Below, one piece after another: positions 39,560 to 50,932 of a DNA stretch of 64,000 nucleotides. The notes beneath the pieces are model-generated. The model saw only the letters and a list, made by a program, of their open reading frames with translations, made no database searches and was not told the origin of the DNA. Numbering within the stretch: position 1 is the first letter of the stretch; every line of letters begins with the position of its first letter. The translations under genes and the position numbers were made by a program. The stretch lies in the NCBI GenBank assembly GCA_009599575.1, contig VWND01000075.1, positions 1,054,001 through 1,118,000 of the forward strand, in the 5' to 3' direction. Source of the DNA: Blumeriella jaapii. Its lineage: Eukaryota > Ascomycota > Leotiomycetes > Helotiales > Drepanopezizaceae.

Positions 39560-40368
39560 TCACAAACCTCTCGTCGCTCTCGTTCTCTCCCCTAATGACT
39601 CACCTTCCGCCTTCCCCGCGTCAGGAGTCCTCGCCTCATTCCTTCCATTAGACAAGCTCGAACACATGCCCAAAGATGAGCCGCCCAGCTCCCCGAAATA
39701 TGGCGGGGTACCACCAGCACCCCCCGCCTTCGTCCTTTTCGTACCACCAAACCCTTCCGCGATTTCCATCCTATGAACCCTTCCCACCCCCGTGTCGAAG
39801 GAAACACCCTGCGGCGTCTCCACGCCCGTTCCTGCAGCCATTGTACCCAAACCGGTCATTGCTTCCGTTCGCACGATCATTCCCGGGGAGATGGTGCATG
39901 TCGCTGATATGTCCGTACACAAATACGCTGATCAGCAGGGCGAGGATGGGCCAGCGCAGGTACTCGATTGCGGCGTCTATGAGTCTGAGCAATGATATTA
40001 AAATGCGGAGAGGGAGGGTGAGGATGATAGACAGGAAACAGCTGATTTTATCGGGGTTTAGGGAGGGGAGCCCGACACCGTGGAGGAACCAGCTGGGTGT
40101 GTGGATTGTGTCGTCGGGGGGGGACGCTGAAGGGAATTCTGGGAGGGGCGTTAGGTTTTTTGATTTCTGGTTTTAGGATTGGCTTGAAGAGTGGAGTGGA
40201 GGGTAGAAGAGGAAGTGTACCATCAGTGGAAGGACTGCGTTGGCCTGTAGGAGGGGCAGGGGCGGAGTGAGGGTCGGCGTCTTTGTCTGTGTAAATGGTG
40301 AAATTCGCTTTCCGGTCTTTGCAACTTGTGGAGTTGGGAGCGTCTTTTCCCATTGAAATCGCTGCCAT
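39560..40368 (-). pseudogene. Small putative membrane protein gene with two apparent frame breaks
   Basis: Reading from ATG at 40368 gives MAAISMGKDAPNSTSCKD, then NFTIYTDKDADPHS. A GTACAC...CCAG intron of 54 nt is possible. The text SVPP then changes frame at a run of eight C (plus-strand G, 40116-40123) into DDTIHTPSWFLHGVGLPSLNPDK. A strong hydrophobic stretch follows: ISCFLSIILTLPLRILISLL and then RWPILALLISVFVYG. Soon after, near 39905, the frame moves again into ISATCTISPGMIVRTEAMTGLGTM, ending at 39560. Each change needs one base fewer, or an unseen intron. The continuity of the membrane helix with plausible flanks suggests a real gene; I do not recognise the family, and exon limits are uncertain. 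Confidence 0.45.
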
Positions 40369-41607
40369 GTTACCTTTCCGTTCTCTCGGTTCGGGAGTAA
40401 ATAACAAGATGCACACTGATGAAGCTAAGGAAGCAATGTGAAGTTTGGGGGTTGGAGGATGACGGAGAACAGAGGAGACCTGTATGAGAGATGACAGTTG
40501 GAAAACTACAGCTGCGAATAAAGAACATCTAAGACTTGACTAACATCATCGGAGTTACTGTATCTTGACAAAGAATACTGGCATGTAACAAAGCTCTTGA
40601 GTCAAAACTTAAAGTCTCGCTTAGCCCCCGGCTTCGCTTACGCTCTGTGCCAAGCTTGGTCGAGTAAACAAAGCAAGAGCAAATGTAAGCGAAGCTGGCA
40701 CATACCTTTTAGAAATCCCACTAAAGAAAGTAAGTAGGTATACGAGAAGCCACTGTTAGCAACGAAACGTTCATTACTCAAAAAGCAGGACTCGGCACGC
40801 GATCATTAGCTACCCTTGAGTCGCTGTCAGACAATTTTGTAGTTCTGCTCCAAGATCATGATACCGCAAGTTGATTGTAGATGCAACAGCTGCTGGATAT
40901 ACATTATAATTACTAGGTAGTTGTTGAAGTATAGTATGATACAGCGCTCAGAGACACCCATAAACTGAACTACTGCCCAAAGTCCCTTGTCTTGAAAGCT
41001 CGTTGCCCGTAGTGGTCGTATCAAGTCATTCAGCACCGATCTGTGCATTTTCTGCTCTGCCATACCCTTATACCTGACAATTTTTCCAAAGCCAATTCAT
41101 TGCCGATTTCTCAGCTGAACAGTTCAACCGAAAAACCAAACAAGATCCCCAACGCTGCCCCTAATCAAGCCTGAACCATGCTTGGAATCCTGGAAACCCT
41201 CTTCACTGCCGGACTCGAGACCGGCGTCGCAACTTCTATAATCGTGTGATCCACTTTCAACGGCGATGATCCATTGCCGGCCGCGGTCATAGTCCAGTAA
41301 ACTTCCAACCGTGAATGCAGAGTTTAAACATTGGCTCGCAGCACTCGCTCTTTGCGCGAGCACCGACTGGCGGTAATAGGCTTCATAACATAACTCCAAC
41401 ACGACTCGTGTCGCTTCCGCTTCTGCTTTTCAAGCCCACTTCCACACCCGATTTTATATCAGGAAGTCCTAACTGTGGCGATTTGCCGGGACCCGTCGGC
41501 ATGGGCGGCTCATGGTCGCTTCTGATCGTGCTGCTACTTCTCGAGGAGATGCATGTCGAGATGGAAGATTGAGGTGAGTGCCGGATGTGATTGCGGTTTG
41601 CGAATTT
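40369..41607. other. Intergenic region without recognisable genes
   Basis: Short frames on both strands lack coding features. Confidence 0.45.
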
Positions 41608-43196
41608 TCACTCGCGTGGTTGGTCGAAGTCTGTGATCCGAGCTTGTAAGGACCCGGCGCGGATAGAGCTAGTAGTAGCTGGGTTATATTGCGCCATATC
41701 TCGACCACGAGTGGGGCGTTTCGAATCTCGTGTTCGTGAAAGCTTGCGGTTGTGGCCACGGAGGGAATCGCGCGTACGAGAGATTGATCTTGATGATCCG
41801 GAACCCTTGTGCTTAGTTTTTGACGTCGAGTGACTATGCTTGTTTAGGCACGGTTGAAAATCGGTGCGCGATCTGTTTCGTGAATGATGTGAGATTGGTG
41901 TCTCGAAGTCCAAGATGGACGTTCTGGTACAGTAGATGCTTGACGCCCCGATGGATTGAGTGCGGACGAGGAACGTCTGGCCATCGTCCGACCCCTTGGG
42001 TGAGTGTGAAGGCTCATGGATAGAAATGCTCTTCTTGCTTTCAACCGAGTCGCGAAAGACCGGCCCTGCGGAACTTGGTGAGACAGGGCTCATGGTTTTG
42101 TTACGTGTGGGCGGAGAAGTATTCCAGTTCCTGGTATCCCGGGGGAAGGGAAAATCATCAGAATCTATGGTCACCATGTGTGGAGCCATATCACTGAGTC
42201 GCACTGGCTGGGCTTCAAACTTGCTGGTCATTCGACTTTTATGTGATGAAATCGGTCGCTCATGAGCATCGATCGCAGGAAATATGGATCGTGGGACGCC
42301 TCGAGTCAGCCGAGCTGGTACTTGAGGGTCCGATGGAGGGAAGGCAGATGGTGTTTGTGATTTGAGGGATGGAAGCCGAGCTACCGGTGGTGGGTGTGCA
42401 ATAGGAGAGGTTTCGCCGCTGGCAAATGAAGCCGTCTCGGATTTGATATCTCTGAAATATTCGCTTGGCGTCAGAATGATGAATTCAGTCATCTCAGCTT
42501 TGCCCTGGAACCGGAACCTTGGGAGATATGACGTCGGCCTGGGATTGTGGGTCGGTAGTGCATTATCATGTTCATCAGAAGAAGAGATTTTTTGCAGGTC
42601 GTCAAAAGGACTCGCAATACCTTCCACGTTGCTGGGCTGGTCAAATGTTAATGGTGAAGGTTTGCGTTCGTTGTTATTCGAATCTGCAGACAATGTTGGT
42701 TTTTGAGGAAGTAACGTAACACTGTTCGGTGTAGCACCGTTTGTTGTCGCATTGGTTGCAGCCAAACCTGCTTTGTTCAAGTCAAGAACCGATGTCCTTG
42801 GCGATATACCAAAGGTAGATGCCGTGGGAGAGTTGCATCTCGATTGCGAGACGCCTCCGAAGTAGCCATGCTCTAAAGCTCGAACACCGAATAGGTCGCC
42901 TTCGCCCCGGTCTATCCCTATCAACTTTTCTTCGTCTGTTTTCCCAGCAGCTTCGAGCTCTGCCTTCTCCGTGTCCTTTTTTAGCCTATCGATAATTAGT
43001 ATGTGAAATATGATAGCGATCAAGTCACCAACCTTCGATTGTTGAAAAATAACTTTACAAAGCCAACGAAGAATGTGACCGCGACGAGGCATCCTAGCAC
43101 AATCCTACTTCAATCAACAATTAACCTCATTGGAGGTTTAATTCCTAGACTTTACCCGAACTTGTTTGATAAGCTGATAGATCCGAACCAACCCAT
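41608..43196 (-). CDS. Single-pass membrane protein with long disordered tail, function unknown
   Basis: Three minus-strand exons: 43196-43156, 43104-43033 and 42985-41608. Introns are 51 and 47 nt with TAG acceptors; phases agree and the product is 496 residues. The first two exons build MGWFGSISLSNKFG, then IVLGCLVAVTFFVGFVKLFF, one clear transmembrane helix followed by basic NNRRLKKDTEKAELEAAGK. The rest is Ser/Thr/Pro-rich and probably disordered, with FGVRALEHGYFGG, EMTEFIILTPSEYFRDIKSE and a C-terminal Arg/Ser region (SRSISRTRDSLRGHNRKLSRTRDSKR). I do not recognise the family. A longer unspliced reading of exon 2 exists but would lose the membrane helix, so the spliced model is preferred. 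Confidence 0.75.
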
Positions 43197-45428
43197 TGCA
43201 TATGAAATTGTAGCGTAAGGACCGTTGGTACCACTGAAGGTTAAGAAGATTTGCGTCTGTGCGTGCCAAAATGGCCGATATGTGACAGCTGTAACAGAAA
43301 AATTGCTTGCAGTTGCTAGAATTATAGTGCAGGATCACACAGTGCTCGTGCTAAATGTCAGCTTCGATTGTTATCGTTTCCAAATGTCCCCTCTTAGAGC
43401 GAGGGGTCCTTTGGCAGTTTGACGTTTCGATGAGGCGAAGGTCGGTGCAGAATGGCGTCCGCGTTGAAAAGGTCCGATGAGATGTTTTTGAGCTCGGCTG
43501 ATCTAGTGATCCAAATCCAGCGAAAAGTGATGCACAGTGTAGCCAAAGTAAATGCTGTTTCGAGCAATGGCAAAGAATTGAACAGAAGCAAGTAAATTAA
43601 TAGACACTGATGAAAACTGATCCAGGAACACAGATCAAAGCAAATCAACGGAAACGAGAGGAGAAGGGGAGAGAGAGTTGACGACTCTTGAGCTCGAGCG
43701 GACTTGACACTCCAGAAATAGCTCTTTTTTGTTGTCAACGGGGAAGATCTAAGTGGTATGGCGGCTTCGAGCTGGACACCATTACTCCTGTGGGTATTCT
43801 TGGCATCGCATGCTCCGTACATCATGACAGGGAGATAGTCGTCCATACCTATGGTGTGTCGGCCTGAGTCTGCCCTTGACGCGTTAGACTTGTCGTGATG
43901 TAAGCGCTGGCTCAGGAACACGATGCAGCACGGTACAGTACAGTAGCAGTAGCGCCAAGCTTAGACTAAAGATGAGGTATTCCATTGGGTCAGCCTATCA
44001 ACAAAGGGGTTTGAACTAAGCGAGGGTCGAGTCGAGGGATATGCTCCTATTATCTTGACCGATTCCGAATAGGATTTTAGATGCAACTACCGTTTCGATC
44101 TTTCCAGAAGCGCTATCCGGACAGCCCAGTTAAATATATAACATGCCCGTATTCCACGATTGTGTCCAAAGGTTTCCTGACATTAATGGATGCAGCTGCT
44201 GACTATTTGAAAGGTCATTCGCGCGCGTGTAACATGAGGTAGTTGCTAGGTACCTACTTTAGAGAGCAGCGGCGCCTCCGCGCCTCCGTTGGAAGCGCCA
44301 AAGCTATCAGTATCAGGACTAGCGCCTGACGGCTCAGCTCTAGCGCTGTCCTTATTTCGACTCCTAAAAATGATCGACCTCGTTTCCAGAGATTGTTAAA
44401 CCAACAGTCCGCAAGTTCTCACGTTTCCTAGCCAATGTCCGCCAATTGCCATGCCATCTTTAGTTAGATATGGAAACGCCAGGTGACCCGAACGGGCGAT
44501 TTGCGCTCCTGTCAGTGAATGTGGTAGGCGAGACGATGACACGCATCATCACAAGCGTTTTCTTAACCCGCGTTTATGCAGACTGACGGAGCGCATTGTT
44601 CATCCTGCTTGAGAAGCTTAAGATCAGATCACCATCGGGTCGGACCTTGCACGGCAAGTTGTCTTGATGTGAAGCGACCAAACAGACCCCTGTGATACCG
44701 TTTCGTGTTCGCACATGCCAACCCGCTCTTACTCTTTCAACGAAGCTATGATATACGAGACGGAAATTCGGGCTTTATACGTAGCCATCAACTACTAAAG
44801 TTGGCGTGGAATGAGCCGTTCCCAACCTGAACGCGATAAACGACGTTTTATCACGGAGATTTTGGCTTGCATGCCTAGATGATATTGGGACTGAACGAAT
44901 GATAGACACTATCGAATACGGAAGGGAGAAATGGTGAAATGTCAAGCGTGACTGCGAGTATGATATACGTCTTCTGCTTTCCCATCCATATGACTAGGAA
45001 AATTCTCAAATGTAAGCCAATTTGTAGAGATGCTTTATTAACACTAGCACTCAGGGTTGGGAATTCAATTAAAGGTACTCTAGGATATGACCTGGGACTT
45101 AAATGAAGATGTTGACTTTTAGTTGCTCATCGCGGCCTTTTTGTATGGTTCACAAAGTGGCAATTGGTCATTTGGTGGAAGGGCCATTCCACATTAAATT
45201 TTTCTACAGATATGCATCACATGTCGAACCTCGACCACCAGCAAGGCATACGTCCAGAATTTCAAGGCCTCCGTATCAAAACACTATCTAGCCTACTAGC
45301 GCCTCACACATACATCAACATATAAACATACTAATAAAGCCTTCCACCACAAATATATCCCAAGATGTATCAACACTACAAATCTTACTTAATTTAAACG
45401 TTAATTGAGTATTGATATCCCAGCTTGC
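43197..45428. other. Intergenic region without recognisable genes
   Basis: About 2.2 kb. A frame of 175 codons on the minus strand (43394-43921) has a hydrophobic centre but no coding bias, splice link or family resemblance. GTAC-motif runs occur near 43932-43945. The remainder is stop-dense in all frames. Confidence 0.45.
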
Positions 45429-45893
45429 TTATCCGAAATTCCAACTAATACTTCCACCCGCCCAACATCCCTTGACTCCATCCAAGCCGAACCCATTCAT
45501 CAAGTTCACAACAGGCACATTATCCCTCCTCGTTTCCACAAACAAGCCTCCTCCACCCATCCACAACCAATGGGTAAAAGTCGCAACGCACGCTTCTTTC
45601 ATGTACCCCCTGCCCCTCGCGCTAGGAAAAGTTCGAAACGACACCTCGTTACGGCCAACTGGCGCTATCTGAATAAAGCCGACGACGGTTCCTTCCGAGA
45701 CAACGAGATCTGCGTGCCATTGCACGTTTGGGAGGATGAAAACTTGGACTGCTCCTCGGCCTTGCCATTCTAGCATTGTGCGCTGAACTTCGTTTTTGGA
45801 AGTGGCACGGAGTTCGTTGATTGTCGCATACTGCAGTACTTCGTTGGACTGGGGGGTTCGTAGGATAAGATGCTCAGTACGGAGGTATACCAT
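45429..45893 (-). CDS. GNAT-family N-acetyltransferase (putative)
   Basis: A single exon of 154 residues. The N-terminal strand MVYLRTEHLILRTP is typical of GNAT proteins (hydrophobic strand, then LILRTP). The mid-protein strand is VVGFIQIAPVG, and the acetyl-CoA-binding turn is SARGRGYMKEACVATFTHWL (R-x-R-G-x-x-x-E-A). The last part, VETRRDNVPVVNLMNGFGL, matches the conserved Asn-x-x-S/V...GFG of RimJ-like members. The substrate is unknown; it could act on a protein N-terminus or a small amine. The gene stands alone in a gene-poor stretch. Confidence 0.7.
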   Translation of the reverse strand: MVYLRTEHLILRTPQSNEVLQYATINELRATSKNEVQRTMLEWQGRGAVQVFILPNVQWHADLVVSEGTVVGFIQIAPVGRNEVSFRTFPSARGRGYMKEACVATFTHWLWMGGGGLFVETRRDNVPVVNLMNGFGLDGVKGCWAGGSISWNFG

Positions 45894-47310
45894 CTCATGG
45901 ATATCATGAAGTCTTTGTTGTTCTGGTGAGCTATGATACGTGGCTGATTCTGCCCAAGGTCTCGGGATTATTTTCCAGGGAGTATGTGTACCAGCAGCAG
46001 GGCTAGTGAGTTAAATCCGGTTGTGTAAGTTTGCCTATACCCTTGAGTGAGCTGCATTGTGGGTTCCTGGATTCTGATTCTTCTCTGTGTTCGTTCCAAA
46101 ACAGGGAGGGGATGGAGTAGGAATAGAAGGTGTACAGAGATCTCGGACTGTACTGGCGGTCAACCACTCGCGTAATGTGTAACTTTCGCACCTGTCCTCG
46201 TAAGTGGCCTATCGTGGAACCTTGTGGTTTGCGAAAAGACAAGACCACGATTTGAAAGCTTGACCAAGCCATCCAGGACAATGCTACTGACTGCTTTGGG
46301 ATTGGTCCGCCAGGTAGGTTTTTCACTTGAGCATGATGCTTAAGAATTGATGGTCATCGATTTAAGCTTCGGCTTCTGAGATAGATGTTGAAGATTTACC
46401 ATTCTTCACACTCTTTGCCCTATTGACAAACCCATTTCGAATGGTTGTTATCCTAGCTATAGCACATCGACGTTGAATTGAGAACGAAATGGGGCATTCC
46501 TTCAAGAGGAAAGAGCGCCTGAGACAAGCGAAAGCGTGTTTTGCTTTCGAACCGCACGCTAGAAGCCTGCCTCCCAAGGAAGAATTGATTTGATACAGAA
46601 TCTTTCTCTTTAGTTTTGTCACAAGAAATTTGGCACGGTAGGTCCAATAGTTCTACAATAAAGCTACGCAAAGAATGGGTGTCGTCAGACCTGCTAGAAT
46701 GCTCAAAACAACCCCTGCAAATGTTCGCAAGACGGAATTTGGATCTCAATCTTTCAGTGATTCAATATGCCTACTCAGGAATTCTGTTTACTTCGACTGG
46801 TTGTCCATCATGATCTTGTGCTTTGTCAAAACCTCAGGTGCAGACAAGAAGCGTTTCTGGAAGTAAACTTTGGGCAGTTCTCAATATCCCTTAGAAAACT
46901 TTAGCGAAAACTAGGTTTTCTGAATCCTTGTGATTTAGTATCAGAAAACCATACATAATAAGAGTAGACTAGCGTCTAGGTGCCTAGATAGCTACGACTA
47001 TCATGGTCACGTGTGGTGTCACCTGACAGCGAGCCAAGGGGCGTGCGTTCCCTACCATTCAAGTTTTCGCACTACGCGGGATGTGAGCAGCAGAAATCTG
47101 ACAGGAGCTCGTTGGTCTGCCGACTCAAAAGGCTTTTGCCAACTGTCATCGCACAGGATTCCTCTTTCTGCGCCACTTTTGCTGCCCTGGTGGCTTTTAA
47201 TCTTGTCTCTGATTGCTTGAGGCGAAGGGTTTGGTATCAGGCAACAAGAATTGTATCTTGCCGGGATACAAATAGTAGCAATCGTGTCGAAATCAATCCC
47301 GGCACAGAAG
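45894..47310. other. Intergenic region without recognisable genes
   Basis: About 1.4 kb without a supported gene; a GGTCACGTG site lies near 47004, some 300 nt upstream of the cyclase start. Confidence 0.45.
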
Positions 47311-48573
47311 ATGATGAAGCTCGATGGAAGAACAGGAGAAGGTGGTGGTCAGGTGGTCAGAGTCGCCGTTACGTTAGCTGCCTTGACTGGAGCACCGATT
47401 AGGATTGATAATGTGAGAGGTAATAGACCAGACAAGGCAAGGGGTGGCGGTGAGTATTAATGTCCTGATGCACGTACCTTCGAAAGCTAAATATTTCGAG
47501 GCCTCAAAGCTCAGCATGTCGCTTGCATTCGGTGTCTTGCCGAAGCCACCGAAGCCGATGTCAAAGACTGTTTTGTCGGCAGCAAATCCTTCGAGTTCAA
47601 GGCGAATTTGGCCCCAGAAGCTATCAAGAGCCGCAACATCAAAGTGCAAGCAGATTCAGCAGCGAGCATTCTTTTAGTCTTCCAAGCAGCCCTGCCTTTC
47701 TTTGTCTTTGCTGGAGACGATAGTGGCTCCTCAATCACGCTCACTATCCAGGGTGGAACGAATGTCAGCTTTTCCCTCTCTTTCGAGTATCTGGACCAAG
47801 TCTTGCTGCCAGCTCTGGAGAGATTTGGGGTCAAAGTCGACCGAAAGCTTGAGTACCGAGGGTGGTCTCACGGAACTCGACAAATCGGATCAGTCAAGTT
47901 TACCGTTACCCCTCTTCCGCTGGGGAAATCACTCAAGGAACCCGAATGGCCACTAGAAAGAGGCACTATCACCAAGATTGACGTTTCGCTTCTCGTACCG
48001 GAACATATCCAAGAACCTCTCACAAATAAACTGAAGTTTTGCATTGACCGAGTATTCCCCGGAGTCAATGTCAACTTTCTTCTAGTGGATGACAGCAAAC
48101 ATAAAGCTAGAAACTACACGCTACTCGTTGCCCATACATCGTCTGGGCTTCGTTTCGGTCGAGACTGGTTGTATGATGGCAAGACTAGAGACAAGAGTGC
48201 AGATGACCTTGCTACAGAGATAGCTACAAGAGTGGTGGACGAACTCGATGCTGAAGTCAGAAAAGGGGGAGTGGTAGACGAATATTTGCAAGACCAACTG
48301 GTTGTCTTCCAAGCCCTAGCAAGTGGAACATCGAGTATTCCACGGACCGTAGAAACACTTACTTCTGACAAGGATCGACCAGACCGCACAGACGAACCTT
48401 TTGGGGACGGCACTTTGCATACTACCACTGCGAGGTGGGTTGCCAGCCAGTTGCTTCCTCGGGCGAAATGGATTGACGGGGGCCGTCTCTGTCACGGAGC
48501 GGCTTGGAAGACTTCACCAGTGGAGCGAGCTACCAATGCAGTAGAGTGTCTTGGGAAAGATGCACATAGTTGA
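47311..48573 (+). CDS. RNA 3'-terminal phosphate cyclase (RtcA/RTCD1 family)
   Basis: It converts RNA 3'-phosphates to 2',3'-cyclic phosphates using ATP. Exons 47311-47449 and 47501-48573 (51-nt GTGAGT...CGAG intron) give 403 residues. The start [20 protein letters not shown] is the family opening; [18 protein letters not shown] joins [16 protein letters not shown] across the intron. [15 protein letters not shown] text ([11 protein letters not shown]) and [15 protein letters not shown] follow. The nucleophilic-His region is [15 protein letters not shown] (His353). The sequence favours RtcA-type cyclase over the ribosome-biogenesis paralogue RCL1 because the catalytic His is kept. About 40 residues past the His-containing segment are atypical. 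The stop lies only 33 nt from the convergent SDR stop. A second ATG at 47314 is an equally possible start. Confidence 0.88.
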
Positions 48574-48606
48574 TGGTCCTCGGCAACAACTGCAGCACCT
48601 ATCTCT

Positions 48607-49548
48607 TTACACAAGGTGGTGTCCCGAATCACTGGATGCTACGACGCCGGTAGCGTTTGTATCCTTCATGAGCCACAGATACGCTTCTGCGACATCTTCC
48701 GCTAGCCAGTTGTCAGCACATTGTTCCTTAGGTCCATAAGTGGGTCAACTTGCGCTTTCCAATTTTTCCAGTCGGCACTTGAGACGAAATGTCTTTAAAC
48801 ATCTTCGATCTCACTTCTTCGGACATCGTTCTCCAGAGCTCTGTATAAATTGCACCCGGGCTCACTAGGTTGACTCGAATGGGCTTCAAATCGACTGCCA
48901 GGTTCTTCGTCATCCCGTGTAAGGCCGCTGCGTATCTGAACATCCCATATTCAGTACGACACTCTTGGTGGCAATACTTAAGAAAATGACTTACCCCGCC
49001 ACAATACTCCAATTAGGGATTGGCCGTTCAGCAACACCTCCCCCGGTCAAAACAATCGACGATGTAGGGCCAGGAGTCATATACTTCGAACCAACCTTAG
49101 CTACTAGCAGCGGAGCAAAGAAGCGCATCTGTCCGGCCTTGATTATGGCTTCGTAGGTAATGTCATCGACGGGCATAGAGGCCAGTGCATCGCCGGCTGT
49201 GTAGACAATATGGTCGACTGTGCCGACTTGTTTGAGCAGAGTTTCTATATCTTGCTCAACGGTAGGCTTAGAGAGATCGCAGGCGAAGCCCGATACCGTG
49301 GCGGAGGGATAGGAAGTTTTGAGCTTTTCGACACCCGACTTGATGCGATCGCTGTTGGACGAGGAGATGGTGACCAAGGCTCCGGACTCGATAGATGCTT
49401 CTGCTACGGCGAAACCAATTCCTATAACACTCTGTCAAAACTTGATTCCGTATCCTTTGCCTCTCGAAATATCTTGCATACCGGAGGTTCCGCCAATGAT
49501 CAGGACGTGCTTGCCCGCAAGCTTGCTGTATTTCTGCTGTGCTGCCAT
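48607..49548 (-). CDS. Short-chain dehydrogenase/reductase with degenerate catalytic motif, GC-AG last intron
   Basis: NAD(P)-binding Rossmann protein. Four minus-strand exons: 49548-49482, 49421-48995, 48935-48754 and 48701-48607; 256 residues, the usual SDR size. The start is MAAQQKYSKLAGKHVLIIGG, then TSGIGFAVAEA (glycine-rich loop). FACDLSKPTVEQD, HIVYTAGDA (NAG-like) and IRVNLVSPGAIYTELW follow. The last intron uses a GCAAGT donor; splicing it restores GKIGKPEDVAEAYLWLMKD and ends TGVVASSDSGHHLV. The usual Ser and Tyr-x-x-x-Lys are absent or altered: the active-site stretch reads IVLTGGG and GYAAALHGMTKNLA. Similar atypical SDRs are common in fungi and of unknown substrate. Confidence 0.87.
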
Positions 49549-50932
49549 CTTTGCTTTTCGATTTGGGGGCGTTCTCTCAACGTAAAGGCTTCCAAGATAT
49601 CTTGGGTGCAATGACTTGATGTCGAGATTATATACCTCTTTCTAGAAGTGTTCGGAGTTAAGAACAAGAATGCGTTCTAACTAGGTACGCATATTACAAT
49701 TGGATGAAAATGAAAGTGGGTTTTCCGCTGACGTCAAGACTAAGGTACTCAGTCAATCAACAACCTTACTCGTAGCGCTACCAGAAACGCGGGGAAGACA
49801 TCGCGACGACATTTCAGCGACGATGAGTACCTACCTGTGCGGATTATGCCCACAGAAAACGCAGACGAGAAAGATAAACGGCATAGCACAATAACCGCAA
49901 TATTCTAATGCGCCTTTGCGCCTTTGCCCCGTCTCCATGGTTACAGGGAGGTGTGATCCAAAGCCGTCGCAGCCACTGTTGTGAGCCTCATTTGTATCTT
50001 CCTTTGGACAAGGTCTCCTGTCACCTGTTGATATAAAATCCACGACTCTTGCCACGAGCGACGGCATGTCGAAAATTTGGAAAGCAGCTTTACTCTTACC
50101 GCTGCTGAGACGAGCGTTGTGTATTGCTTGTAAAGACCAAGCTGCCGAGTAACCAAGTATGGTACGATAGCACTGTCGAAAAAGTTGTTCCTACCAGAGG
50201 GATTCTTCTCCGTTTTTTTTTGGGTCCTTTTGAACATGGGAATGGATCGAGCGCGGGCTGATTCCATGGCTTGTAATGTATGGAGATGTGCATTTTGGAA
50301 CTTTACCTCAGGATCTGCCAAAGACCACCATCATACCGGCGTGCAAGACTCTGGATCTGCTGGGGTATTCATGCCACATTCGTGGTTATAATGCTCTCCG
50401 CCTTGCTTGAGGGTCGGCCTCTGAATTTGCAAGTCACCCCATGTTAGGGACCTCCATCTCGATGGTCACATATTAACATCAACAGAGTATGCGTGGGCAT
50501 GTGATACATGTTATCCACGTGACTGAATCTCAGCACGTGATCGTACACATAGCACGCACGAGGCGTGTACCCTATACAGACTCCCATAACGTAGCTATTT
50601 AACCGCTCTCTAGACACCAGCATTACAATACTATTGCACGTCTCAAAACCAGTGCGCACGTCCCCCTTTAGTGAAAACCAACAGTATGGGACGGGAGTCC
50701 GAATGGGGGTAAGTCAAACATCTATCACCAAAATACTTGAGACAGATACGAACTGAGGCTTTGTCTTAGCTTAGTATCGTAAATTCAGGATTACGAAAGG
50801 ATCTGCATTTGTATCACGCTCCTACATATCAAGTCTCTATAAATGTTTGTATATGCTCATAATTCAAGAGATTTATGTCAGTTTCGATCGTTCGTATTGC
50901 TTCGGTCTTTCACAGCAATCTGAACTGCCAAA
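49549..50932. other. Intergenic region without recognisable genes
   Basis: About 1.4 kb. It has two nearby CACGTG sites at about 50516-50539 (CCACGTGACTG and GCACGTGATC). No supported gene; frames are short. Confidence 0.45.

Noticed and set aside
43394..43921. 175-codon minus-strand frame as an upstream exon of the 41.6-43.2 kb gene
   Set aside because: The short exon at 43196-43156 already gives a natural start and correct phase; the longer frame shows no conserved features.
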